Part shown: piece by piece, positions 40,892 to 48,744 of the stretch
How the letters are laid out: each line of letters begins with the position of its first letter
Numbering within the stretch: position 1 is the stretch's first letter
Assembly: GCA_900101355.1 (NCBI GenBank)
Contig: FMUV01000005.1
Coordinates: 1 to 64,000, forward strand
DNA: 64,000 nt
Direction of reading: 5' to 3'
DNA from: Ruminococcus sp. YE282
GTDB taxonomy: Bacteria > Bacillota > Clostridia > Oscillospirales > Acutalibacteraceae
Notes under the pieces: generated by a model
What the model was told of the DNA's origin: nothing
What the model saw: only the letters and a program-made list of their open reading frames with translations
Database searches by the model: none
Position numbers and translations under genes: made by a program

Positions 40892-43390
40892 ATGATTTTA
40901 TTAAAATATATACTAAAAGAATTTAAAAGCAAAAAACTGAGAACATTTATTTTGGTGCTTTCAATTTGTTTGGCATCAGCTATGTTGTTTGCATCTTTGA
41001 CATTATCAAAGACACTTGTAGAGCTTCAAAGAGATTCATATAAAGCAAGTGTAGGAACTGCTGATATTGTTGTATTATCAAAGGAAAAACAATTTTTTGA
41101 ACTTACCGATCTTAATTGCAACGAAGTAGCGACAGACCGTGTTATACCTAAACTTAATGTAACTGGCTTGTTTGATAAAAAAACCCAATCGGGAAGTTTA
41201 TTTTTCCAAATTAATGGATTTGATTATGATGATATTCAGAACTTTAATCCTATAGAATTTGATAAGGTTGATAATAAAAGTTTTGAAGGAAAGGAAGTAA
41301 TAATCGGATCTTACACAGCTGAAAAGCTTGGTCTTGATATTGGCTCTGAATTTGAGATCTCTATTAATGATGTAAAATACAACTTTAACGTTTACGGAAT
41401 TGCTAAAAAAACGGGATTGTTTGCTTTTGATGGACAAAGATACAGTGCTATAATACCTATAACGACTCTAAGGGAGATGCTTAAACTTCCTCAAGAAAGT
41501 GTATCAGAATTGTATGTTGTATTGAAAACAGATGTTGATAAAGAAAATGCACTCCAAAAACTCTCGGATGAGAATCCAGAGTTAAAAGTAGATTATTCTT
41601 ATTCTGAGGAAGAAATCGAAGAAGAATCAAAGAATTTGATAGTGCAGATGTATGTTTTGCTTATAATTATATCTATAATGAGTTTTTACATCATCTACTC
41701 ATCATTTAAAGTGTTAATTCTTGAAAGAATGCCTGTTATAGGAACTTTCAGAAGCATTGGTGCAAATAAGCGTCAAACTTCATTAATGCTTATTTTTGAA
41801 AGTTCAGTATATGGTGTTTTGGGCGGAATATTAGGCTGCTTTACCGGATTATTAATACTTTATATTGTTGTTCGCATGAGTATGACAGGAGATCTTGAGA
41901 ATGTTAATATCGAATTAACTTTTTCAGCTATCGATATTATCATAGCATTCTTGTGGGCAGTCGTTTTAGCTGTTGTCAGTGCAATACTGCCTGTTTTAAG
42001 TGCTAATAAAAAGTCTATCAAGACTATTGTTTTAAATCAGCCTGAGATCAAAAAAGTGAAAAAAGGTTCGTTTGTCGGATTTATGATCTCTTTGATAATA
42101 ATTTGTGCAGCCATCGGTTTATTGTATGTTCCGTTTAAGAAGGGCGCAATAGTTTTTGATTCGATCTCTCTTGTACTTCTTATAATAGGTGCATTCAGAA
42201 TTACTTCATATATCATTCATTTTATAGCCTCCAAATTCGAAAAGTTATATTCTTTGTTTTTTGGAAATGCAGGATTAATTGCATTAAAAAACATCAAGAA
42301 CTCTTCTGAAAGTATTAATAATGTTTTGCTACTTACGTTAGCAGTCGCAACTGCAATCTCTGTCTTCACTGTAACAGGAAGTATAGTTTTTGAAATAAAT
42401 AATGTTGTTTCTTCGTCGTATCATTTTGATTATATCATTAAATCACAATCGATGAATGATGAATTTAGGGACAAACTCGTAAATATAGAAGAAATACAGG
42501 ATAGTTATGGTCTGTTTTCGCAGAGAAATGTTTCCATAAATGATAGTGAAAAGACAATAAATGTGGTCGAAGGAATAGATACACATAATTATCTAGATTT
42601 CCGCAGCTTTGATTTTGAAGGTACAGAAGCTGAAAAAAAGGAGTGCATTGAGAAACTCGATTCAGGCAAAAACATCATTATGACATACATGCTCATGGAT
42701 AAATATGATCTTAAAGAAAACGATATTGTTTCTCTTGAAACAAACGACGGAAAAGTTGATTATACAGTTGTTGGTTCATTTTACTCCATGCTTGAAAGCG
42801 GCGGAAATTACGCTTTGATAAGTGAGGAAAATTTGAAAGAAGATTTCAATATTGTTAACTACAGTCAGTTCTACATAAAAAGCGAGGATCCTGCAATTGA
42901 GACAAAGCTCTTTTTGGAATTTCCAAATGACAATATTTCAATCACTTCAATTGATGAATTAATTGAAGTGAGCAAAAAGAGCAGTGAACAGAAAACCAAC
43001 ATCTTTAACGGTTTATCATGCGTTGTTATTATAATATGTTTCTTTGGACTCTTGAATAATCTTATAATGAATTACCTTGAAAGAAGAAAAACCAAAGCGA
43101 TAATGAGATCTATCGGAATGACAAAATCAAAAGGAATACTTATAGTTCTGGTTGAAGCTCTTACTTGCGGAATATTTGGTGGATTGATCGGTGTTGCAGA
43201 AGGCTTGGGAATAATACATATTTCTAAATTTGTAATGAAGGCGATAAATAAACCATATGCAATTAAAATTAATCCTTCGGTTTTTGTAATGTTTTTCACA
43301 ATAGCTTTAGTTTCAAGTGTTCTCTCGTTTATATTCCTTGAAATGAAAACAAGAAAAATGAGTATATCCGAAGAGATAAAGGGAAGGTAA
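40892..43390 (+). CDS. FtsX/MacB-type ABC transporter permease
   Basis: 832 residues; GGAGCTGAAG before the ATG. One N-terminal transmembrane helix (about 15-37), a MacB-like extracellular domain (about 45-240), three helices of a first FtsX domain (about 250-375), helices near 390 and 425, a second extracellular domain (about 495-690), and a second FtsX domain (about 700-825). The pattern of double FtsX units is that of Gram-positive peptide or lipid exporters and of lipoprotein-release-type machines. It pairs with the ATPase that begins six bases later. It may export the product of the cluster or confer self-resistance. Confidence 0.88.
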   Translation: MILLKYILKEFKSKKLRTFILVLSICLASAMLFASLTLSKTLVELQRDSYKASVGTADIVVLSKEKQFFELTDLNCNEVATDRVIPKLNVTGLFDKKTQSGSLFFQINGFDYDDIQNFNPIEFDKVDNKSFEGKEVIIGSYTAEKLGLDIGSEFEISINDVKYNFNVYGIAKKTGLFAFDGQRYSAIIPITTLREMLKLPQESVSELYVVLKTDVDKENALQKLSDENPELKVDYSYSEEEIEEESKNLIVQMYVLLIIISIMSFYIIYSSFKVLILERMPVIGTFRSIGANKRQTSLMLIFESSVYGVLGGILGCFTGLLILYIVVRMSMTGDLENVNIELTFSAIDIIIAFLWAVVLAVVSAILPVLSANKKSIKTIVLNQPEIKKVKKGSFVGFMISLIIICAAIGLLYVPFKKGAIVFDSISLVLLIIGAFRITSYIIHFIASKFEKLYSLFFGNAGLIALKNIKNSSESINNVLLLTLAVATAISVFTVTGSIVFEINNVVSSSYHFDYIIKSQSMNDEFRDKLVNIEEIQDSYGLFSQRNVSINDSEKTINVVEGIDTHNYLDFRSFDFEGTEAEKKECIEKLDSGKNIIMTYMLMDKYDLKENDIVSLETNDGKVDYTVVGSFYSMLESGGNYALISEENLKEDFNIVNYSQFYIKSEDPAIETKLFLEFPNDNISITSIDELIEVSKKSSEQKTNIFNGLSCVVIIICFFGLLNNLIMNYLERRKTKAIMRSIGMTKSKGILIVLVEALTCGIFGGLIGVAEGLGIIHISKFVMKAINKPYAIKINPSVFVMFFTIALVSSVLSFIFLEMKTRKMSISEEIKGR

Positions 43391-43396
43391 TTATAT

Positions 43397-44071
43397 ATGA
43401 AAAAAATTGTTGATGTAATAGATGTATGCAAATCATTTTATATAGCAGGAGAAGAAGTTCCAATTCTGAAACATATCGATCTTTCAATAAAAAAGGGATC
43501 ATTTACAAGTATTATGGGGCCTTCTGGCTCAGGGAAAAGTACCTTTCTTTATCTTTTGGGCGGACTTGACGAACCAACTTCAGGCGATATACAGATTAAT
43601 AAAAAAAGTATTGTTAAGCTTAACGACAAACAAAAAAGTAATATGCGCCTTAAAAATATAGGTTTTGTTTTTCAGTTTTATAATCTTGTTCCTACATTGA
43701 ATGTTAGAGATAATATTATGCTTCCTGTTTTGCTTGATAAGAAAAAAGCAAAAGATTATGAAGAACGATATAAGGAACTTATAGAAATAACCGGATTAAG
43801 CAAGCGTGAAAGAAATCTCCCTTGTGAATTATCAGGAGGTCAACAGCAAAGAGTTGCTATTGCAAGAGCTCTTATAAACGATCCTGAGATAATATTAGCT
43901 GATGAGCCAATCGGTAATTTGGATTCAATTACAGGAAAGGAAATAATGGAGCTTTTCAGTAAGCTTAATCGTGAAAAAGGCGTAACTTTTATTCAGGTAA
44001 CACATTCACTAGAGGCTTCTGAGTATGGTGATAATCTAATTAAATTAAAAGACGGAAAAGTGATTAAATAG
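43397..44071 (+). CDS. MacB/LolD-type ABC transporter ATPase
   Basis: 224 residues, complete nucleotide-binding subunit: Walker A GPSGSGKST (about 40-48), Q-loop FVFQFYNLVP, signature LSGGQQQRVAIARAL, Walker B ILADEPIGNLD, and H-loop VTHSLEAS. These short subunits work with FtsX-type permeases, here the gene just upstream. The stop is 12 bases before the next gene. Confidence 0.92.
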   Translation: MKKIVDVIDVCKSFYIAGEEVPILKHIDLSIKKGSFTSIMGPSGSGKSTFLYLLGGLDEPTSGDIQINKKSIVKLNDKQKSNMRLKNIGFVFQFYNLVPTLNVRDNIMLPVLLDKKKAKDYEERYKELIEITGLSKRERNLPCELSGGQQQRVAIARALINDPEIILADEPIGNLDSITGKEIMELFSKLNREKGVTFIQVTHSLEASEYGDNLIKLKDGKVIK

Positions 44072-44083
44072 GATGGAAATCAA

Positions 44084-45577
44084 ATGAAATATGATGATAT
44101 TATAATAGGTGGTGGACTTGGGGGACTTGTTGCTACTGCTTTCTTATCCAAAGCTAAAAGAAAAGTATTGCTTATTGAGAAAAATGCTAACTGCGGAGGA
44201 TGTATTGTTGAATATAAGCGCAAGGGATTTAAATTTGATTCGTCTACGCATTGGATAAATAATGTTAAAATGATAAAACGTTTCTTAGCAGAACTTAATG
44301 CAGAAGAATATGTGGAATTTAAAAAATTCGATCCAATGATGAATATAATTACCACAAATGGTCAGTATTTATTGTCATTTGATGTTGAAGATTTTAAAGA
44401 GAAACTAATTAATAAGTTTGAAGATGATAAGGACAACATAATTTTATTTTTTGAAGAGGCTAAAAAATTCGGCGATGAAATGGAGCTTTTAATGAATAGC
44501 TCATTTAAGTATATGAAATTGATGGATTTTGTAAAATTTGGCATGAACTATGTTACAAATAAAATGCCAGTTATAAGGAAATATTCAGGGAAAAAAGCTT
44601 GTGATGTAATTGAATCAATGTTCAAATCAAAAGAATTAAAAAATATATTATATTCTTTGGGAACAGTTCCTGATCGCTCCATATACCCTATTTTATGTAA
44701 AATAGCATGGGCTTATTCAAAAAATTATTATTATTTGACTAAAGAGAATGGCAAGGATAATTTGCCTGAAGCATTAGAAAGAATAACATTAGAAAACGGT
44801 ACTCAAATCAAAAAAAATACAGAAGTTGTGAAGATAATTGTTAAGGATAAAAAAGCCGTTGGAGTTAAATGTAAGGATGGAACAAAATATTATGGAAGAA
44901 ATATCATTTCTGATATTGATGCCAATGCAACTTATTTCAAACTTATAGGTGAAAAAAATCTTCCTGAAAAGTTTATTAGAAAAATAAAAGATAAAAAAAT
45001 ATATCCATCCTATTGTCGTATATCCTTGGGCGTGGATTATGATTTTGCCAAAATGGGGTATAAGGGAGAGACAATTACTTTTTTACCTTCGGATGATCTT
45101 GAAAAAGTATTTGGATATGATTTGAAGTATTGTAGGAAAAGTTTATATTTCAGATCTTTGCATGATAGGTCGTATGCACCTGAAAATTTTAACACTCTTG
45201 AAATCGGGTTTAGATTACCATATAACTATATGAATTATTGGAAGACTGATTTTGACAGAACTAGGAATGAACAGTATTACGATTTAAAAAAGATAGTTGT
45301 TGAAGAGGTTCTTGATTCTATATCAACAGTTTTTCCTGATATTAGAGAACATATATTTTTTACTGATTTTATAACTCCAATAACTTATGAAAGATATACC
45401 GGAAATACAGAAGGTTCAATGATGGGGTGGGAAGAAGGTAAAGGCGGCATATTAAGAAAAGAACCTATCAAAAACTTCTATCGCGTAGGTCATTGGTCAT
45501 TTCCAGGAGGGGGAATTCCGCGTGTAATTGCTTCTGGAAAAATAGTATCAGATATGATCATCAGCAGAGAAAAGTAG
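44084..45577 (+). CDS. CrtI/phytoene desaturase-like FAD oxidoreductase
   Basis: 497 residues. The N-terminal dinucleotide-binding motif is I-I-I-G-G-G-L-G-G-L (residues 6-15) with the acidic residue E32 ending the second strand. At the C-terminus, the family signature FYRVGHWSFPGGGIPRVI (about 464-481) closes the FAD site. This family includes carotenoid desaturases and isomerases and retinol-saturase-like reductases that add or remove double bonds or isomerise them. No phytoene synthase or prenyl transferase is near, so carotenoid synthesis is unlikely. A role in adjusting double bonds of a polyene acyl chain is inferred. Confidence 0.82.
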   Translation: MKYDDIIIGGGLGGLVATAFLSKAKRKVLLIEKNANCGGCIVEYKRKGFKFDSSTHWINNVKMIKRFLAELNAEEYVEFKKFDPMMNIITTNGQYLLSFDVEDFKEKLINKFEDDKDNIILFFEEAKKFGDEMELLMNSSFKYMKLMDFVKFGMNYVTNKMPVIRKYSGKKACDVIESMFKSKELKNILYSLGTVPDRSIYPILCKIAWAYSKNYYYLTKENGKDNLPEALERITLENGTQIKKNTEVVKIIVKDKKAVGVKCKDGTKYYGRNIISDIDANATYFKLIGEKNLPEKFIRKIKDKKIYPSYCRISLGVDYDFAKMGYKGETITFLPSDDLEKVFGYDLKYCRKSLYFRSLHDRSYAPENFNTLEIGFRLPYNYMNYWKTDFDRTRNEQYYDLKKIVVEEVLDSISTVFPDIREHIFFTDFITPITYERYTGNTEGSMMGWEEGKGGILRKEPIKNFYRVGHWSFPGGGIPRVIASGKIVSDMIISREK

Positions 45578-45587
45578 TGGGGTATAT

Positions 45588-46349
45588 ATGAAAATTTGTA
45601 TAATAAAAAACTGTGTTCTTAGTATGAAAAAAGGATTTAGTTTATTTCCAAGTTCAAATATGGAAGACGAATATCCTGTTTACTCATTTTTATTTATGTT
45701 TGAAAAAGTATCTTTTTTAGTAGATACGGGCATGGCAAAAGAGACTTATGCGAGCCTTGGAACGATAGGTAAATTTTTTAAAGTTACAGATCAAAAAAAA
45801 GTTACAGATTCATTAGCAGATATTGGCTGTAATAAAATTGATTTTATAATCAATACTCATCTCCATTTTGATCATAGTGGGGGGAACAAATTATTTCGAA
45901 ATATTCCGATTTATATACAAAAGAAGGAGATGGATGATTTTATTGCGAATAAAAAAAACCCTATGTATATTAATCAATTGATTGATGGAATCGATTATAA
46001 AATGGTTGAAGGTGATAAAGTCATTTATAAAGATGATGAAGTTAGCGTAAATTTGATATTTACACCTGGGCATTCAAAGGGACATCAGTCTGTATTGATA
46101 GAACATGGTGACAAAAATTTTTTAGTTTTAGGTGATGTGGGTTATTTTGATGAAGAAGGAAGTATAATTCCATTTGGCAACAAAAAGGATTCGCTTTATG
46201 AGGTGTCTTTATCATCAGCTGTAAAAATAAACAAAATAATTCATGATAACGCGTCAAATATATCGGTTTTTGTTTCACATGATGAAAGCAAAGTGTCTTT
46301 TGCTGATGCATGTGCTAATAATAATATAATTATTTTTAAAGGAGAGTAA
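45588..46349 (+). CDS. MBL-fold metallo-hydrolase
   Basis: 253 residues. Metal ligands are visible: His91, His93, Asp95, His96 in THLHFDHSGG, His162 or 166 in TPGHSKGHQ, Asp183 in LGDVGYFD and His231 in VSHDES. The pattern is close to lactonase/glyoxalase-like members. In polyketide clusters MBL-fold enzymes can act as thioesterases that release the chain from ACP, or as lactonases. Since no other thioesterase is present here, chain release is a reasonable guess. AGTGGGG before the ATG is the ribosome binding site; the ACP gene follows after three bases. Confidence 0.82.
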   Translation: MKICIIKNCVLSMKKGFSLFPSSNMEDEYPVYSFLFMFEKVSFLVDTGMAKETYASLGTIGKFFKVTDQKKVTDSLADIGCNKIDFIINTHLHFDHSGGNKLFRNIPIYIQKKEMDDFIANKKNPMYINQLIDGIDYKMVEGDKVIYKDDEVSVNLIFTPGHSKGHQSVLIEHGDKNFLVLGDVGYFDEEGSIIPFGNKKDSLYEVSLSSAVKINKIIHDNASNISVFVSHDESKVSFADACANNNIIIFKGE

Positions 46350-46352
46350 TAT

Positions 46353-46613
46353 ATGAAAGCAACACGTGATGAGATTTTAACAACTTTAAAGGAGATTCTT
46401 ATCAATAACCTTAATATTTCTTTAAATCCAGAGGAAATTGATGAAAATGAATCATTGTTTGAAGGGGGCTTTGAACTTGATTCAGTAGATATGCTTGAAA
46501 TTGTAGCAGGTGTAGATGAAAAGTATAATATCGCTCTTACTGACAAGGATAGTGAATATTTTGAAAATCTAAACAAACTTAGTAGCTATATCGAGAGCAA
46601 AATTACTGATTAA
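46353..46613 (+). CDS. acpP: Acyl carrier protein
   Basis: 86 residues. Four-helix ACP fold with the phosphopantetheine attachment site Ser44 in FELDSVDMLEI. Helix I (1-20), loop containing the E-E-I-D-E-N-E-S segment, and helix III/IV near 60-86 are as in AcpP, though the protein carries a longer, Asp/Glu-rich loop. It holds the growing chain as a thioester for KS-CLF, ketoreductase and dehydratase. A phosphopantetheinyl transferase must come from elsewhere in the genome. Confidence 0.9.
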   Translation: MKATRDEILTTLKEILINNLNISLNPEEIDENESLFEGGFELDSVDMLEIVAGVDEKYNIALTDKDSEYFENLNKLSSYIESKITD

Positions 46614-46836
46614 TAAATCCCGACTCGCATGCGGAGGGAACCCTTGTAAAACGGGTCTTTATGATGTTTAGTAGATTAATTTTGATTTAGAATTTTGAAA
46701 ATTAAATCTATTGATAAGAAACAATGCCTTGTTATCACATTTCTTCTTAGTTGTTCACTCCGTGTGCAAGTCGCTGGGTTAAATAATAGAGAGCTATTTG
46801 GATCTAGAAATAGATTGCTGAAATAGGAGTTGTATT
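46614..46836. other. 223-base gap inside the cluster
   Basis: No gene found. Short self-complementary pieces (CGCATGCG at 46627-46634 and ACCC...GGGT at about 46643-46659) lie near the start. An internal promoter or RNA element may sit here, but I see no clear -35/-10 pair. TAGGAG before 46837 is the ribosome binding site of the next gene. Confidence 0.4.
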
Positions 46837-47826
46837 ATGGATTGTGTAAAAATAAAAGTTCCTGTGAATTCATTGGCATCTGCTAAGATACAGATATCCT
46901 GTGGGGCTGATGAGATTTATCTTGGAATGTTTTCGCCTGAATGGTTTGCGAACTTAAGTTTTTCTCATAGGGGAAGAAAAAATTTATCAAGTGATAGAGA
47001 TGGTTGCATAACTACAGATGAAGAATTAAAAGCAATTATAGACTATGCACATTCACATGGCGTTACTGTCAGTTTTACTGCAAATTTTTTCAACTTACCG
47101 GATACTGACGTTAATGAAGTGAATGGTAAAACACTTTCTGATGGTTACCTTGAATATGTAGAAACCGCTATTAGGTGTGGTGTTGATTCTATAATTGTTG
47201 CAACGCTCAGTGAGGTATTAATAATAAGGAAATCCTTTCCTGATGTAAAAGTAGTTGCGAGCTGTTTATTTATGATCTCAAATGAAGAGTATGTAAAGTA
47301 TTTGTATTCTTTGGGTGTGAAATCATTTTTTTTACCGCATGACACAAATATTGAAGAGATTAGAGCTATTAGAAGTATTAGTGAAGATATAGAGATTGGC
47401 GTTTTTGCGCATCTTTCGTGTGCGATGTTAAGCGGAGGATGCCATTTATATCATAAATTTGGAGAAGCAGTTGATCTTGGATACCCGTGCAGGAATAAAT
47501 ACACTTGTAAAAATGAAGATGGTGAAGTGGAAATTTGTCACATATTTGATTTTAATTGTGATTGTGCCTTGTGTCAGGTAAAGAATCTGATTGATGCTGG
47601 AGTTAATTCATTAAAGATAATCGGTCGCTCCTCATCTTATAAAATTACATCAAGAATGACAAAGGTTTATAAAAAGATGGTACAAACAGTTCTTTCAAAC
47701 GGTGACTGTATGGCAATCAGACAAGAGATAATCAATGAAGAAACTTGGTGGAAGAGTACGTACTGTGATAATCATGCTTGTAAGTATTCTAAAAACGGTA
47801 AATTTACAGATTATCTTATAGGGTGA
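46837..47826 (+). CDS. U32 family protein, UbiU-like
   Basis: 329 residues. The N-terminal part is a TIM-barrel-like U32 domain (VNSLASAKIQISCGADEIYL). Cys195 and Cys202 (AHLSCAMLSGGCHLYHKF), Cys218, Cys224 and Cys234 and a CDCALC cluster at 241-246 provide ligands like those that hold the 4Fe-4S cluster of UbiU (known spacing C-x6-C then two later Cys). UbiU and UbiV form a complex that hydroxylates ubiquinone precursors without oxygen. The related TrhP hydroxylates tRNA uridine using prephenate as hydroxyl source. The gene next door is the matching UbiV-like partner. Substrate here: presumably an intermediate of the polyketide pathway. Confidence 0.82.
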   Translation: MDCVKIKVPVNSLASAKIQISCGADEIYLGMFSPEWFANLSFSHRGRKNLSSDRDGCITTDEELKAIIDYAHSHGVTVSFTANFFNLPDTDVNEVNGKTLSDGYLEYVETAIRCGVDSIIVATLSEVLIIRKSFPDVKVVASCLFMISNEEYVKYLYSLGVKSFFLPHDTNIEEIRAIRSISEDIEIGVFAHLSCAMLSGGCHLYHKFGEAVDLGYPCRNKYTCKNEDGEVEICHIFDFNCDCALCQVKNLIDAGVNSLKIIGRSSSYKITSRMTKVYKKMVQTVLSNGDCMAIRQEIINEETWWKSTYCDNHACKYSKNGKFTDYLIG

Positions 47827-47835
47827 GGTGAAACA

Positions 47836-48729
47836 ATGCTGAACATCGCAAAAGTGTTTGATAACAAGTGCTTAGAAGAAGCAAAAAGAATAAATTTTGA
47901 CGGTTATTGTTTCGGTGATGAGTTTTGTTTTTATAAATTCAAGAACGTAACAAAATATTATAATGAAATAAAAGAATTTTCTAAGGCTGGTAAAATGATT
48001 TTTGTTGCAATACCAATAATTCAACAATCTCATCTTGTTGAATGTAAGAAAATTTGCGCTGAATTAATGCAACTTGGCATAAAAATAATTTATATAATTA
48101 ATGATTTAGGTATGCTTTATTATTTGAAAACAGAATATAAGTATGTGGATTATTCTGTAATACTTGGACGTTTACTTAATAAGAATATCGAAAGCTGTCC
48201 ATGGAGCGAGCATATAATAAGAAACGAGAATGATTTTATAAAAAAAGTAATGTATACTAACAGTGCTAACTCAGATATTGTTATTGAACATCTTAATGAT
48301 TTAAATGTTAAAGGTGTTCATTGTAATATTACTCAAAACCAAAAGGCCTCATACATAAAGCTTAAAGAAAAAGGATATCTTATAACAGCTGATTTGGGAT
48401 ATACTTATGTTGCTTCAAGCAGAGTGTGCATAACTGCGCATCATAAGCATATCAAAGTTGGAGACTGTTCATCAATCTGTAAGAGTTTTATAGAAGTTAC
48501 ACTTGATAAAATTAAGAATGTTTCTGATATGAACAACAGTTTAGTTAAAAGTGAAAACGCAAAGGAGCTTTATGGTACACTTTATGTAAATGGAAACTGC
48601 ATATTCAAGAAGAATAGTATTGAGGACGTTCCAAAAGAGATTGATTGTGTTATGATAGATATTGTTTCATATTTAAATGATTTGTCCAAACTTGAGGAAT
48701 TGATTTGTAGAATAAAAAGTTTAGATTAA
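47836..48729 (+). CDS. U32 family protein, UbiV-like
   Basis: 297 residues. Cysteines at 25 (or 31), 198, 211 and 215 follow the UbiV layout: one near the N-terminus, then SRVCITAHHKHIKVGDC with SSIC. In UbiV such residues hold a 4Fe-4S cluster. The start (MLNIAKVFDNKCLEEAKRIN) and TADLGYTYVASSR also match the U32 barrel. It begins nine bases after its partner with GGTGAGGTG as ribosome binding site, so the two would be made together. Together they likely act as an oxygen-independent hydroxylase. The acceptor and electron donors remain unknown. Confidence 0.8.
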   Translation: MLNIAKVFDNKCLEEAKRINFDGYCFGDEFCFYKFKNVTKYYNEIKEFSKAGKMIFVAIPIIQQSHLVECKKICAELMQLGIKIIYIINDLGMLYYLKTEYKYVDYSVILGRLLNKNIESCPWSEHIIRNENDFIKKVMYTNSANSDIVIEHLNDLNVKGVHCNITQNQKASYIKLKEKGYLITADLGYTYVASSRVCITAHHKHIKVGDCSSICKSFIEVTLDKIKNVSDMNNSLVKSENAKELYGTLYVNGNCIFKKNSIEDVPKEIDCVMIDIVSYLNDLSKLEELICRIKSLD

Positions 48730-48744
48730 TGAGGTGGGAAGCGT

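Noticed and set aside
46614..46836. Group II intron fragment in the cluster gap
   Set aside because: A CGCATGCG and G-rich stretch recalled domain V, but no full domain V/VI fold could be drawn.
46837..48729. Collagenase-like U32 peptidases
   Set aside because: The cysteine layout and the paired arrangement match UbiU/UbiV better than PrtC-like peptidases.
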